The position numbers were made by a program, and so were the translations under genes. Below the pieces are notes generated by a model. That model was not told the DNA's origin. It saw nothing but the letters and a program-made list of their open reading frames with translations, and ran no database searches. This document shows, in pieces, positions 63,418-64,000 of a stretch of 64,000 nucleotides of DNA (its first letter is position 1; each line of letters begins with the position of its first letter). Origin of the DNA: JANWVO01 sp964458495 (GTDB lineage: Bacteria > Acidobacteriota > Terriglobia > Bryobacterales > Bryobacteraceae); NCBI GenBank assembly GCA_964458495.1, contig CAYWJB010000001.1, forward strand, positions 1 to 64,000, given 5' to 3'.

Positions 63418-64000
63418 TTAGACGCCGCCGAGGCCCAGGAAGCTTCGCGTCCAGCGCATGGACGCTTCGAAATCCTCCTGTTCGGCTTCCGCGGCGCGCT
63501 CTTTCGCTGCGGGCGGGCGCGGGGGCGGTGGCGTGCCACGGGCGGCGATGTCGAGGAAGCGGGCGAAATCCGCAGCCCGCACGTTCTCGTAGCCCTGCCA
63601 GAAATCCGGCTTGCGCCAGGGGTAGGGGCGCGGCCCCATGACGATCACTTCGAGCGACATCGCCTTGCCGGGGCACAGTTCGAGGAAGCGCTTCAGCAGA
63701 CGCCCGATGTCGACGTTGCCCTCGCCCATGCGCGTCCAGTTCACCTGCGTGCCTTCCGTGTCGTTCCAGAGGCAGGAGTCGCGGATGTGGGAAGTGAGGA
63801 TGTAGGGGGCCAGCGTTTCCAGCGCGGCGTGCGGGTCTTCCAGCACCCAGCACGGGTTGCCCGAGTCATAGCAGGCGCCGACGAAATCGGGGCCAGCGGC
63901 TTCAATCAGAGACTTCAGCTCGCGCGACTGCATGTCGCCGGCGTGGTTTTCCACCGCGATGCGCACCCCCATGTCGAGCGCCTTTGAACGGACGTTGCGG
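63418..64000 (-). CDS. Sugar phosphate isomerase/epimerase-like TIM-barrel protein (5' end cut)
   Basis: At least 194 residues; the frame is open to the window edge, so the start lies beyond 64000. VRIAVENHAGDMQSRELKSLIEA, FVGACYDSGNPCWVLEDPHAALETLAPYILTSHIRDS and GEGNVDIGRLLKRFLELCPGKAMSLEVIVMG match the C-terminal half of the xylose-isomerase-like TIM barrel (AP_endonuc_2 family), with metal-binding Glu, Asp, His and Glu residues at strand ends. The usual companion of oxidoreductases in sugar or inositol use. The last 60 residues (PPPPRPPAAKERAAEAEQED) are a low-complexity tail. Confidence 0.85.
   Translation of the reverse strand, partial: RNVRSKALDMGVRIAVENHAGDMQSRELKSLIEAAGPDFVGACYDSGNPCWVLEDPHAALETLAPYILTSHIRDSCLWNDTEGTQVNWTRMGEGNVDIGRLLKRFLELCPGKAMSLEVIVMGPRPYPWRKPDFWQGYENVRAADFARFLDIAARGTPPPPRPPAAKERAAEAEQEDFEASMRWTRSFLGLGGV

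Overview
This is about 64 kb of GC-rich chromosome, very probably from an acidobacterium of the Solibacter/Bryobacter type. The clues are an Oar-like TonB-dependent receptor with an N-terminal carboxypeptidase-regulatory domain, a DUF1080 (3-keto-disaccharide hydrolase) protein, many secreted peptidases and hydrolases, and a mosaic of housekeeping genes broken up by short GC-rich palindromic repeats. That assignment is inference: there is no rRNA gene to test it. No tRNA, rRNA, insertion sequence, phage or CRISPR array was seen.

Layout. 0-3 kb: a palindromic repeat cluster, a secreted glycosidase-like protein and a cyclophilin. 3-11 kb: a seven-gene operon for a membrane complex of the hydrogenase-4/complex I superfamily, closed by an ArsR-type regulator. 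Its large subunit has lost every Ni-binding cysteine, so it is an energy-converting-hydrogenase-related (Ehr-type) complex and not a hydrogenase. 11-15 kb: coproporphyrin-type ferrochelatase, an M28 peptidase, an NTF2-like protein, DUF1080, and repeat-rich spacers. 15-28 kb: TonB receptor, heme A synthase, an unknown membrane protein, SSB, a subtilisin-like protease, HtrA, a DMT-family transporter and an M20 peptidase. 28-31 kb: a first flagellar stator (motAB) behind a clear sigma-28-type promoter. 31-38 kb: a thioredoxin-like ferredoxin, an AhbD-like radical SAM heme synthase, a small beta-barrel, an Mrp ATPase, an alpha/beta hydrolase, tsaD and queA. 38-51 kb: a twelve-gene complex I operon, nuoACDEFGHJKLMN, with no nuoB or nuoI. 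51-60 kb: thiS, a MerR regulator, a carboxyl-terminal protease, a long eukaryote-like GMP synthase, a copper chaperone plus CopA ATPase, a PDZ protein and an HGSNAT-like membrane acyltransferase. 60-64 kb: flbD-motA-motB (a second, different stator, also behind a sigma-28-like promoter), a TlpA-like thioredoxin, and the 3' part of a sugar phosphate isomerase/epimerase cut by the window edge.

The genes that work together are energetic. Two complex-I-superfamily machines are encoded (Ehr-type and Nuo), with two flagellar stators that spend the ion gradient. Heme genes (CpfC-type ferrochelatase, AhbD-like decarboxylase, CtaA) would supply cytochromes. The most interesting item is the Ehr-type operon: the proton-channel residues and the proximal Fe-S cluster ligands are intact while both NiFe motifs and one ferredoxin cluster are gone, so its redox substrate is unknown. 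Its promoter region contains an inverted repeat between -35 and -10 that the co-transcribed ArsR protein could bind.
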